Of a DNA stretch of 64,000 bases, positions 27,041-35,134 are shown piece by piece. A program made the position numbers and the translations under genes. This DNA is from Microbulbifer harenosus (GTDB lineage: Bacteria; Pseudomonadota; Gammaproteobacteria; Pseudomonadales; Cellvibrionaceae): assembly GCF_005771435.1 (NCBI RefSeq), contig NZ_VANI01000018.1, positions 124,001-188,000 of the forward strand. The letters run 5' to 3'. Every line of letters starts with the position of its first letter. The first letter of the stretch is position 1. The notes below the pieces were generated by a model, which was not told the DNA's origin, searched no databases, and worked only from the letters and a program-made list of their open reading frames with translations.

Positions 27041-27060
27041 GGTAGACAATTCAGTCTACC
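27041..27060. promoter_or_regulatory. TetR-family operator, copy 2
   Basis: A perfect inverted repeat GGTAGAC-N6-GTCTACC, offset 22 bp (about two helical turns) from copy 1, in the HPP/TetR divergent promoter. Confidence 0.82.
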
Positions 27061-27101
27061 AATGTCAAGATGCAAGTGTCTGGTCTAGTCAGGAAGTTGC
27101 C

Positions 27102-27701
27102 GTGGACAAGCAGGATTTACTCATTCGCACAGCCTTTAGATTGTTCTACTCGCGCGGCATTCATGCAGTTGGCATAAATTTAGTGCTGGCTGAATCCGGA
27201 GTCGCCAAGAAAACGCTCTACCACCACTTTCCCAGCAAGGAGCACCTGGTCGAGGCGGCAGTTCGCTTTCGCGACCGCAGTTACCGCAAATGGCTTACCT
27301 CAAGGCTGGAGCAAGTTCCTGCTGGAAAACCCGCGCTATTGGAGTTATTTAATGCACTCGATGACTGGTTTCACAGTCGAGTCGCGGATATCGAAAATTT
27401 TCACGGTTGCTTCTTTATAAATGCCAGCGCCGAGTTCGGCGCTCAAGACAACATCATCCACCAGGCCTGCTCCGAGCATAAGGCCGCTATAACTGCCCTG
27501 ATTCGAGAGCATGTGGATAAGTTGTCTATTCCGGAAAAGAAGAAAGATGAGATAACTCGACTAATCGTGCTCGTGAAGGAGGGGGCAATATCGCTGGCGC
27601 ACGTTCAGGGAAATCTCGATGCAGCGCTCCAAGCCAAGAAAATTATTGAAGGTGTGCTGTCTGCCACTCAAGGACAAAAAAAAACCTCTATTGAAGAATG
27701 A
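27102..27701 (+). CDS. TetR/AcrR-family regulator
   Basis: A 199-residue regulator. The N-terminal helix-turn-helix is LLIRTAFRLFYSRGIHAVGI then VLAESGVAKKTLYHHFPSKE, a textbook TetR domain (residues 5-52). The remaining helices form the ligand domain, with FHGCFFINASAEF as in NemR/YxaF-like members. It starts with GTG at 27102 behind AGGAAG. It probably represses the divergent HPP gene and itself through the paired GGTAGAC repeats. Confidence 0.9.
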   Translation: MDKQDLLIRTAFRLFYSRGIHAVGINLVLAESGVAKKTLYHHFPSKEHLVEAAVRFRDRSYRKWLTSRLEQVPAGKPALLELFNALDDWFHSRVADIENFHGCFFINASAEFGAQDNIIHQACSEHKAAITALIREHVDKLSIPEKKKDEITRLIVLVKEGAISLAHVQGNLDAALQAKKIIEGVLSATQGQKKTSIEE

Positions 27702-27858
27702 AAGCATCGGTGCACTCAGTTTCACAGGCAATCTTATTGTTGGGCCATATACTCTGTGCCGTTTGCTTCCAGTAATGAACCCCTTGGGATGTCGCCAGAT
27801 TTCAATGGCGCTACAAGATGCATAAAGTGTTGGTACGCGAATAATCCGCGTAAGATAG

Positions 27859-27884
27859 AAAAGGCCCCGGGAAATCCCGGGGCC
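27859..27884 (-). terminator. Rho-independent terminator after the GH13 amylase
   Basis: A perfect hairpin AGGCCCCGGGA-TT-TCCCGGGGCCT on the minus strand, followed by TTTTC. It lies 27 bases past the amylase stop. Confidence 0.85.
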
Positions 27885-27910
27885 TCATTGTCACCTCATT
27901 AAGGCAACAC

Positions 27911-30184
27911 TCAGTGCAACACAATTACCTCGTTGGCATCCAGATTCAGCACTGCGGAGCCTCCGCTGACACTGACTGAATCGTTGCCCACCAGACTCGC
28001 GTACTGTCCATCCGCCAGTGCCAGGCCGCTCACATTGATCGAGGTGCTGCCGCCGCGGTTGACCGCCACGGTGACCACATCGCTGCCGGATACCCGCTCA
28101 AATACCAGGATATCCTGATTTACCCAGCGCTCGGCATAGCTGCCGGATGCCAGTGCCGGGCTCTGCGCGCGCAGGTTGGCGAGTGCGCTGATCAGTGTGA
28201 ACGCGTTGCTGGTTTCGCTGAACGACGGCATACCTTCGCGATTGTATGGATCGTGCCCTACCTGGCCATCACCATTGGCGGTGAACCAGGTACTGTTCTG
28301 CTCGCTGCCGTAGTAGATGGTGGGGATGCCCGGCAGGGTCATCACCAGTGCCATACCCAGGTTCTGGCGCGCGTCTGCCAGAGCTTTGGAGAAGCCCTTG
28401 CCGGTGCGGCCGTTGTCCACAGGGCCGGTGGTCTGCAGGAACACACTGGTACGGGTGGCATCGTGGTTGTCGAGGAAGATGGGCTGCCAGCTGTCGCGGC
28501 CATCCATAGCCGCCGGGCGCGATTCGATATGCGCATTCAGCTGGGTCATGGTGATATCGCCGGCGATGGCCTGTTCGATATGGTTGCGCAGCTGGAAGTC
28601 GAGCAGCTCGGAACCGCGGTCTTCGTTCAGGAATTGCATAGACAGGCTTTCCCCGGCACCGGCGCCATACCATTCGCCGAAGATGTACACATCCGGGTTC
28701 TGCGCGCGCACCGCACTGCTGAAGCGGTTGATGAAGCCCGGCTCGATGTGTTTGATCGCATCGATACGGAAGGCATCCACACCGTGACTCATCCACTTCA
28801 GTGCGGCGTCAATCAGGTATTGGTCCGCGGCGCTGTTGCTGCTTACACCGTGGTTGAAGTCGGTGAGGTTGAACAGGGTTTTGTTGCGGAAGGCCCAGGG
28901 GTCGTCCCATTCGGCACCACAGGTGGTGGTCGGGTCACTGTCGTAGCAGTCGGAGATGGCGCCGTTGTGGTGGTACCAGGTGCCGTTGTCCTGATTCACG
29001 TCGGTAATGAAGGTGCCCTCTTTGTAGAGCGCGCCGAATTCATACTGGTCGTCCTGGTTGGTGTGGTTCAGTGCGATGTCGAGCACCAGCTTCATGCCGC
29101 GGGCTTCCATCTCCGCATCCAGCTGGTCTACCAGTGCCCAGTCGCCCAGGTGCTCGTCCACTTCATAGAAGTCGCGACCCCAGTAACCATGGTAGGCACC
29201 ATCGCTGCCAGAGGCATCGATATTGTCGTTCAGCGGAGTGACCCAAATGGCGGAGATGCCGAGAGCTTGCAGGTAGTCGAGCTTGTCGATCAGGCCCTGG
29301 ATATCGCCACCCCAGTATTTTTTCCACTCGGACAGGCCGCCGGCGGATTTGCTACTGGAGGTAGCCGCGGCGTTGTTGCCGTTGTCGTTACTGGTGTCGC
29401 CATTGGCAAAGCGGTCCACGAATACGAAATACATGCTGCGGTTGCGGAAGTCGGACGTTTCGAGCGGTATTTCACAACCGTTGGCATCCACATTGGCGCC
29501 AGCGGGAGTGTCGGGGCAGTTGTCCTGGCTGTCGGGTACGCCGTCGTTATCGGAATCCGGCTCGGTTGCACCGCAGTTTTCGCCAAGATCGGTGGTGACG
29601 CTGACCAGACTGTTGCTAACACCGTTTGCAACGATGTAGGTCCAGCCACTGGCGGCCTCATCCTGTGCCGGAAACTCGCCACCGGCCCAGCTGCCACTGG
29701 GGTCAATCTTGAAGCGCGGACCGCCGTTGCTATCGCCACTTGTGAAGTTGCGACAAGCGTCGTACTCATCGGTTTCGCCGATGCGGGTCAGCAGATCGCC
29801 GGCGGCCCAGCCATTGTGGGTGCCGCGCAGATGCAGGGTGGCATCCGGGTTTTCCTGGTCGTCGGCGGGAAGAATGTGGTAGTCGTGGGTGTCGGTATAG
29901 AACTTGATATCCCAGGTGCCGGCGGGTACGGGAATATTGCTCCCGCCCTGCTGGCCATTTGCGCCGTAATTTTCACTCCAGTCGCCCCAGCGGTCGAACT
30001 TGATCTCGCCGGCGCTGGTAAAGACCACATCGTCCGCCAGCATGGTGTTGCTGCCGACGTCCTGCATCTGATCTGCCTGCCAGTTGTTGTGGGTGCCTCG
30101 GAGGAACCATTCAGCCTGGGCGGCCGCGCTCGCGCAGAGCATCAATCCGGCCAGTGCCAGAGTTTTTCTAACCATTTTCATCAT
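27911..30184 (-). CDS. Secreted GH13 alpha-amylase with two N-terminal modules and a TSP3-like repeat
   Basis: A 757-residue secreted amylase. After a signal peptide (KMVRKTLALAGLMLCASAAA) come two related beta-sandwich modules (about 22-105 and 112-215), each starting with LRGTHNNW or LRGTHNGW, probably starch-binding. A thrombospondin-type-3-like calcium segment (DSDNDGVPDSQDNCPDTPAG, near 225) leads to the GH13 barrel. The catalytic nucleophile is in VDAFRIDAIKH, the acid/base in YIFGEWYGAG and the third acid in FLDNHDATR; the C-domain ends ...NEVIVLH. Several closely spaced ATGs (30184, 30181, 30175) are possible starts. A MalT-like box lies 80-100 bases upstream. Confidence 0.93.
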   Translation of the reverse strand: MMKMVRKTLALAGLMLCASAAAQAEWFLRGTHNNWQADQMQDVGSNTMLADDVVFTSAGEIKFDRWGDWSENYGANGQQGGSNIPVPAGTWDIKFYTDTHDYHILPADDQENPDATLHLRGTHNGWAAGDLLTRIGETDEYDACRNFTSGDSNGGPRFKIDPSGSWAGGEFPAQDEAASGWTYIVANGVSNSLVSVTTDLGENCGATEPDSDNDGVPDSQDNCPDTPAGANVDANGCEIPLETSDFRNRSMYFVFVDRFANGDTSNDNGNNAAATSSSKSAGGLSEWKKYWGGDIQGLIDKLDYLQALGISAIWVTPLNDNIDASGSDGAYHGYWGRDFYEVDEHLGDWALVDQLDAEMEARGMKLVLDIALNHTNQDDQYEFGALYKEGTFITDVNQDNGTWYHHNGAISDCYDSDPTTTCGAEWDDPWAFRNKTLFNLTDFNHGVSSNSAADQYLIDAALKWMSHGVDAFRIDAIKHIEPGFINRFSSAVRAQNPDVYIFGEWYGAGAGESLSMQFLNEDRGSELLDFQLRNHIEQAIAGDITMTQLNAHIESRPAAMDGRDSWQPIFLDNHDATRTSVFLQTTGPVDNGRTGKGFSKALADARQNLGMALVMTLPGIPTIYYGSEQNSTWFTANGDGQVGHDPYNREGMPSFSETSNAFTLISALANLRAQSPALASGSYAERWVNQDILVFERVSGSDVVTVAVNRGGSTSINVSGLALADGQYASLVGNDSVSVSGGSAVLNLDANEVIVLH

Positions 30185-30467
30185 CTCGCGGTGGATTATT
30201 TTTATGTACATCGCCGGGCCAGAGATTGACCCTGTCTGAATGGTCGCGAAATATGGTGGGGCAAGGCCTCCTCCCCCGGTGGGGCGTGGAGGCAAAGCCG
30301 GTCAGGGCGTGGAGAAAATACGCGCCAACCTGAAACGCGGTGGAATCCGCGGAACTCCCCCTGGGCTGAGGGGGATAACAGCTGTCGCGACCTTGGGCAC
30401 AATGGAGAAAATAAAAGGATAACCCTCGCCAGAGGTCCAAACAGAGAGATCCAAACAGGTGCCCGCC
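30185..30467. promoter_or_regulatory. Divergent starch promoter with MalT-like boxes
   Basis: A 283-base region between two divergent GH13 genes. CCTCCTCCCC at 30267-30276 is the exact reverse complement of the E. coli MalT consensus GGGGA(T/G)GAGG. It is followed by GGGGCGTGGAGG (30281-30292) and GGGCGTGGAG (30305-30314). A related CTCCCCC/GGGGG pair lies near 30355-30371. Binding by a MalT-type activator is inference; no malT is in the window. Confidence 0.6.
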
Positions 30468-32348
30468 ATGTCCAAGCCCACCAGCCGCTTTGCCGCCAGC
30501 CTGATGTTCGTGCTGACACTGCCATTCACCTCGGCCTGTATCCAGGCCCAACAGTCCCCCCAGCTGGAGCGCGTTGAGCCTCCTTTCTGGTGGACCGACA
30601 TGGCGGAATCCCGCCTGCAGCTGATGGTGTATGGCGAAGCCCTCGCCGGTGCGCAGGTAAGCCTCGATTACCCGGGCGTGACCGTGACCGGCACCGAGCG
30701 GGAAGAGAATCCCAACTACCTGTTTATCAATCTCGCGGTGGATGAACGTGCAAAGCCAGGCACGCTGCAGATCCATCTGAACAAGGGTGACTGGCAACAC
30801 ACAATCCGTTACGAACTGAAACCGCGCCGCGCCGGCTCTGCCGAGCGCGAGGGCTTCGACAGCAGTGATACCATCTACCTGATCACCCCGGATCGCTTTG
30901 CCAACGGCGACACCGGCAACGACCGCACCGCAGATATGCTGGAGGGCCCGGACCGCGACAACCCCGGCGGCCGCCACGGGGGCGATATCGCCGGCATGCA
31001 GGCCCATCTCGACTACATCGCCGGTATGGGCTTCACCCAGATCTGGCCCAACCCACTGATCGAAAACAACCAGCCGGAATACTCTTACCACGGCTACTCC
31101 GCCACGGATTACTACCGCATCGACCCGCGCTACGGCAGCAACGAAAGTTTCCGCGCGTTTGTGGCAGCAGCAAAGGAAAAGGGCATCGGCGTCATCCAGG
31201 ATATGGTGCCGAACCATATCGGCAGCGGCCACTGGTGGCTCAAAGACCTGCCGGGCAATGACTGGCTGAATGGCAAAGGGATTGCAAAAGGGGAGTACGA
31301 GTACACCAATCACGCGCGCACCGTGCACATGGATCCCTATGCCAGCCACAAAGACCACCTGTTGTTCACCGATGGCTGGTTTACGGATTCCATGCCGGAC
31401 CCCAACCAGCGCAACCCGCGCATGGCCACCTATCTGATCCAGAACGCCATCTGGTGGGTGGAGTATGCGGACCTCTCCGGTATCCGCGTGGACACCTATG
31501 CCTATTCCGACGCAGCCTTCCTGACAGAGTGGTCCGCACGCATGATGCGCGAGTACCCGAACTTCAACATTGTCGGTGAGGAGTGGACGCGCCAGCCGGC
31601 CCTGGTGGCCTACTGGCAGGCGGGCAATGAAAACCGCAACGGCTATGTTTCCCATATGCCGAGCATGATGGACTTCCCGCTGCACTATGGCCTGCGCGAT
31701 GGACTGGAAAAGCCGGATAGCTGGAGCACCGGTCTCATCACCCTGTACGAATCCCTCGCCAACGATGTGCTCTACCCCGATCCGAACAGTCTCGTAATCT
31801 TCGGTGGTAACCACGACACCAGCCGCCTGTACAGCCAATTGGATGAAGACCCAGGCAAGTTCCGCATGGCGGTAGCCTATCTCGCCACCATGCGCGGCAT
31901 CCCGCAGTTCTATTACGGCGATGAAATTCTCGCGAAAAGCCCCAAACAGCGGGACGACGGCGTAGTGCGCAGCGACTTCCCCGGCGGCTGGGCCGGCGAC
32001 AGAGTCAACGCCTTTACCGGCAAGAACCTGAGCAGGGAACAGAAGGAAGTGCAGCAGTTCACCCGCACCCTGTTCAACTGGCGCAAAGAGAAGGACGTTA
32101 TTCACCGCGGTCAGCTCAAACACTTTGCGCCGTTGGATGGGCTCTACGTCTATTTCCGCTACGACGAAGAAGAGACGGTGATGGTCGCCATCAACAAGAG
32201 CGACAAACCGCGGGAACTGCCATTGGACCATCTGGCCGAGATGCTGCAGAACAAGTCTTCCGCCACCAGTGTCATCAGCGGAAAAACACAGCCGTTGAAT
32301 GAATTCGTTATCGCCGCGGGCGACGTGCAGGTGGCTGAAATTCGTTAG
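30468..32348 (+). CDS. Secreted GH13 cyclomaltodextrinase/neopullulanase-like enzyme
   Basis: A 626-residue exported GH13 enzyme of the cyclomaltodextrinase/neopullulanase (SusA-like) type. A signal peptide is followed by an N-terminal beta-sandwich (about 30-120, PPFWWTDMAESRLQLMVYGE) typical of that group. The barrel has FTQIWPNPLIENN, the nucleophile in LSGIRVDTYAYSD, the acid/base in FNIVGEEWTRQP and IFGGNHDTSR. ATG 30468 with AGGT upstream is preferred; a GTG at 30459 is in frame. SAC near residue 25 is not a good lipobox, so periplasmic location is more likely. It would split maltodextrins or cyclodextrins made by the divergent amylase. Confidence 0.9.
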   Translation: MSKPTSRFAASLMFVLTLPFTSACIQAQQSPQLERVEPPFWWTDMAESRLQLMVYGEALAGAQVSLDYPGVTVTGTEREENPNYLFINLAVDERAKPGTLQIHLNKGDWQHTIRYELKPRRAGSAEREGFDSSDTIYLITPDRFANGDTGNDRTADMLEGPDRDNPGGRHGGDIAGMQAHLDYIAGMGFTQIWPNPLIENNQPEYSYHGYSATDYYRIDPRYGSNESFRAFVAAAKEKGIGVIQDMVPNHIGSGHWWLKDLPGNDWLNGKGIAKGEYEYTNHARTVHMDPYASHKDHLLFTDGWFTDSMPDPNQRNPRMATYLIQNAIWWVEYADLSGIRVDTYAYSDAAFLTEWSARMMREYPNFNIVGEEWTRQPALVAYWQAGNENRNGYVSHMPSMMDFPLHYGLRDGLEKPDSWSTGLITLYESLANDVLYPDPNSLVIFGGNHDTSRLYSQLDEDPGKFRMAVAYLATMRGIPQFYYGDEILAKSPKQRDDGVVRSDFPGGWAGDRVNAFTGKNLSREQKEVQQFTRTLFNWRKEKDVIHRGQLKHFAPLDGLYVYFRYDEEETVMVAINKSDKPRELPLDHLAEMLQNKSSATSVISGKTQPLNEFVIAAGDVQVAEIR

Positions 32349-32364
32349 CGAGCCTGCATACCCA

Positions 32365-32430
32365 CGTCATTCCCGCGCACGCGGGAATCCAGCTCCAGCG
32401 CAGCTGGCCCCCGCCTGCGCGGGGGTGACA
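32365..32430. repeat. REP-like palindromic element
   Basis: CGTCATTCCCGCG...CGCGGGAATCC followed by CCCCCGCCTGCGCGGGGGTGACA: two palindromic arms with GTCA/TGAC ends. A relative lies at 55900-55924. This is the widespread intergenic type of proteobacterial palindromic repeat. Confidence 0.8.
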
Positions 32431-32496
32431 AATTTCAAGGAATAGAACAAAAGCGCACCCAAAATTGAAACTATATAAGCGAAAAAAGCAAAGACG

Positions 32497-34983
32497 ATGA
32501 AAGAAAGAAAAAATCACAAGCCCACAAGGCTGCTGAAGAAATTCGGGCTGGCGACCCTCCTGCCCACCCTGTTGGCTACCGCCGTGCAACCCGCTCTCGC
32601 GCAGCCGACCCCGGAAGCCGCGCGCAGCTACCAGAGCCACCAGCTGCTCGAAGACAAACTGATCATCACCACCAGCGATAGCCAGGTCACTCTGACCCCG
32701 TTGAACAACGCCGCGCTGGAAATTCACTACCAGCGCGAAGGGCTCAAACAGCTGCCCTCGTTCGCACGCGCGGAAAAACTGACGAACCAGTTGAAGAGCG
32801 ACGCGCTGGCACAATTGAGCGTTTCAGAGGAAGCACTGCGCTACTCCCTCGGCGAGCTGACCGCGATCATTCATAAATCCCCCTTCGCCATTGAATACCT
32901 GCGCGATGGCAAACCACTGCTGAGCGAAGAACACGGCTTCTTCGCCAACCAGACCATGCGCGGTTTCCGCTTCAATCTCGCCGAACAGGAAAAGCTGATC
33001 GGCGGCGGGCAGCGGGTGCTGGGTATGGACCGCCGCGGCCATCGCCTGCCGCTCTATAACAAAGCCCACTACGGCTACACCACTGAGTCCGAGCAGATGT
33101 ATTTTGGCCTGCCGGCAGTGATGAGCAGCAACAAATACATTCTTCTGTTCGACAACAGCGCCACCGGCACCATGGACCTCGGCGCCAGCGAAAAAGATGT
33201 GCTGCAGTTCGAGGCAGTGGCCGGACGCACCAGCTACATCGTGGTGGCCGGCGACACCTACCCAAAGCTGATCGAAAACTACGTGGACGTGACCGGCCGC
33301 CAGCCGCTGCCACCGCGCTGGGCATTCGGTAACTTTGCCTCGCGCTTCGGCTACCGTTCCGAACAGGAAGTGCGCGACGTAGTGAAGAAATTCCGCGAAG
33401 AGGATTTCCCGCTGGACGCCCTGGTGCTGGACCTGTACTGGTTCGGAGCGGATATTCAGGGCCATATGGGCAACCTGGCGTGGGATGAGAAGGCATTCCC
33501 CAACCCGGTCGGCATGATGGCGGATCTACGCGAAGACGGCATTAACACCATTCTGGTGACCGAGCCCTTCGTACTCTCCACCTCAGAGCGCTGGGACAGT
33601 GCCGTCGCCGCCAATGCGCTGGCCAAAAACCTCGCCGGCCAGCCCAAGCAGTTCGATTTCTATTTCGGCAATACCGGCCTTATCGATGTATTTTCCGCAG
33701 ACGGTCGCGACTGGTTCTGGAACATCTACAAGGGCCTGAAGGACCAGGGCGTGGCCGGCTGGTGGGGCGACCTCGGCGAGCCGGAAGTGCATCCATCTGA
33801 CACCGTGCACACGGTGGGCATGGCGGATGAAATCCACAACGCCTACGGTCACCGCTGGGCGCAGATGCTGTTCGACAACGAAAAAGCAGCGAACGCGGAC
33901 CAGCGCCCGTTTATCATGATGCGCGCCGGCTTTCCCGGTTCCCAGCGCTTCGGCATGATTCCATGGACCGGCGATGTCTCCCGCGAGTGGGGCGGCCTCA
34001 AACCGCAGGTAGAGCTGTCCCTGCAGATGGGCCTGCTGGGTTTCGGCTACACCCATTCTGATCTGGGTGGTTTTGCCGGTGGCGAAGAATTTGACCGCGA
34101 GCTGTATATCCGCTGGCTGCAGTACGGCGCATTCCAGCCGGTGTACCGCCCCCACGCGCAGGAACACATTGCCCCGGAGCCAGTGTTCCACGACCGCAAG
34201 ACCCGCGATATCACCCGCGAGTATGTAAAACTGCGCTACCGCCTGTTGCCCTACAACTACACCCTGGCGTTCGAAAACAGCCAGACCGGCATGCCGCTGA
34301 TGCGCCCGCTGTTTTTTGACAATGAAAACAATCTGGCGCTGATGGATAACAAGGATGCTTACCTGTGGGGCAACGACTTCCTGGTGGCACCGGTCACCGC
34401 GGAAGACACCGACGAAGTCGCCGTGCAGCTGCCCGGGGGGGTGTGGTTCGATTACTGGAACGACAACCAGTACGGCGGCGACAGTGCCCGCATAAAAGTG
34501 AACCTGGAAACCATCCCCGTGTTGGTGCGCGCTGGTGCGTTCATTCCCACCGTACCGGATATGCGCAACACCCGCGAATACTCCAGCCGCGATCTGCGCC
34601 TCGATTATTACGCACATGAATCCGCAGCGCAGTCTTCCGGCTATGTCTACGAAGATGACGGGGTCACCGCGGATGCGTTCAGCAAAGGGCAGTACCAGAA
34701 GCTGCGGTTTGCCGGCGAGCGCAGCGAAACAAGCATTCAGTTCAAATTTGGCCTCGAAGGTGACGGTTACACCGGTGCCCCAGAGAGCCGCAATGTTGAG
34801 TTGGTTGTGCACAACTGGCAGCAGGCGCCGGCAGGTATTAACGCCGGCAGCCAGCGGATCAATCTTGTAAAAAAAGAAAATCAGCTCACAGAAAACACGG
34901 CCTGGTACGACAAGCGCGCGAAGGCCCTGCATGTGAAATTCGGCTGGGCAGAGAAAAATCAGAATCTGACAGTAACCCAATAA
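32497..34983 (+). CDS. Secreted GH31 alpha-glucosidase
   Basis: An 828-residue exported alpha-glucosidase, probably releasing glucose from maltodextrins. The signal peptide is about 35 residues (KKFGLATLLPTLLATAVQPA). The N-terminal beta-sandwich is followed by the GH31 barrel with QPLPPRWAFGNFASRFGYRS and DALVLDLYWFG. The catalytic nucleophile region GWWGDLGEPEVHP (near residue 425) varies the usual WxDMNEP but keeps the aspartate. GFGYTHSDLGGFAG and QYGAFQPVYRPHA follow. Length is normal. It lies between two GH13 genes on the same strand, with repeat-containing gaps, so it may have its own promoter. Confidence 0.93.
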   Translation: MKERKNHKPTRLLKKFGLATLLPTLLATAVQPALAQPTPEAARSYQSHQLLEDKLIITTSDSQVTLTPLNNAALEIHYQREGLKQLPSFARAEKLTNQLKSDALAQLSVSEEALRYSLGELTAIIHKSPFAIEYLRDGKPLLSEEHGFFANQTMRGFRFNLAEQEKLIGGGQRVLGMDRRGHRLPLYNKAHYGYTTESEQMYFGLPAVMSSNKYILLFDNSATGTMDLGASEKDVLQFEAVAGRTSYIVVAGDTYPKLIENYVDVTGRQPLPPRWAFGNFASRFGYRSEQEVRDVVKKFREEDFPLDALVLDLYWFGADIQGHMGNLAWDEKAFPNPVGMMADLREDGINTILVTEPFVLSTSERWDSAVAANALAKNLAGQPKQFDFYFGNTGLIDVFSADGRDWFWNIYKGLKDQGVAGWWGDLGEPEVHPSDTVHTVGMADEIHNAYGHRWAQMLFDNEKAANADQRPFIMMRAGFPGSQRFGMIPWTGDVSREWGGLKPQVELSLQMGLLGFGYTHSDLGGFAGGEEFDRELYIRWLQYGAFQPVYRPHAQEHIAPEPVFHDRKTRDITREYVKLRYRLLPYNYTLAFENSQTGMPLMRPLFFDNENNLALMDNKDAYLWGNDFLVAPVTAEDTDEVAVQLPGGVWFDYWNDNQYGGDSARIKVNLETIPVLVRAGAFIPTVPDMRNTREYSSRDLRLDYYAHESAAQSSGYVYEDDGVTADAFSKGQYQKLRFAGERSETSIQFKFGLEGDGYTGAPESRNVELVVHNWQQAPAGINAGSQRINLVKKENQLTENTAWYDKRAKALHVKFGWAEKNQNLTVTQ

Positions 34984-35001
34984 TTCAGCTACAACGCACC
35001 C

Positions 35002-35114
35002 TGTAGGAGCCTGCTCAGGTAAGCGACCGGCCATGGATGGCCGGGCCGGTATACGTCCCATGGATGGCTGCTTGGTTTGCAACCAAAATATTCGCTTGCA
35101 AGCAAGCTCCTACA
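35002..35114. repeat. Inverted-repeat element with TGTAGGAGC ends
   Basis: TGTAGGAGC at 35002-35010 and its exact reverse complement GCTCCTACA at 35106-35114 bound 113 bases containing further short palindromes (GGCCATGGATGGCC). It resembles the GTAGGAGC-type REP elements common in Pseudomonas-like genomes, and fills the gap between the GH31 and GH13 genes. Confidence 0.75.
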
Positions 35115-35134
35115 AAAAATCGAGCATCAAGCTT

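Noticed and set aside
28253..30229. A 658-codon plus-strand open frame
   Set aside because: Antisense to the GH13 amylase.
30168..32231. A 687-codon minus-strand open frame
   Set aside because: Antisense to the cyclomaltodextrinase-like gene and running into the shared promoter.
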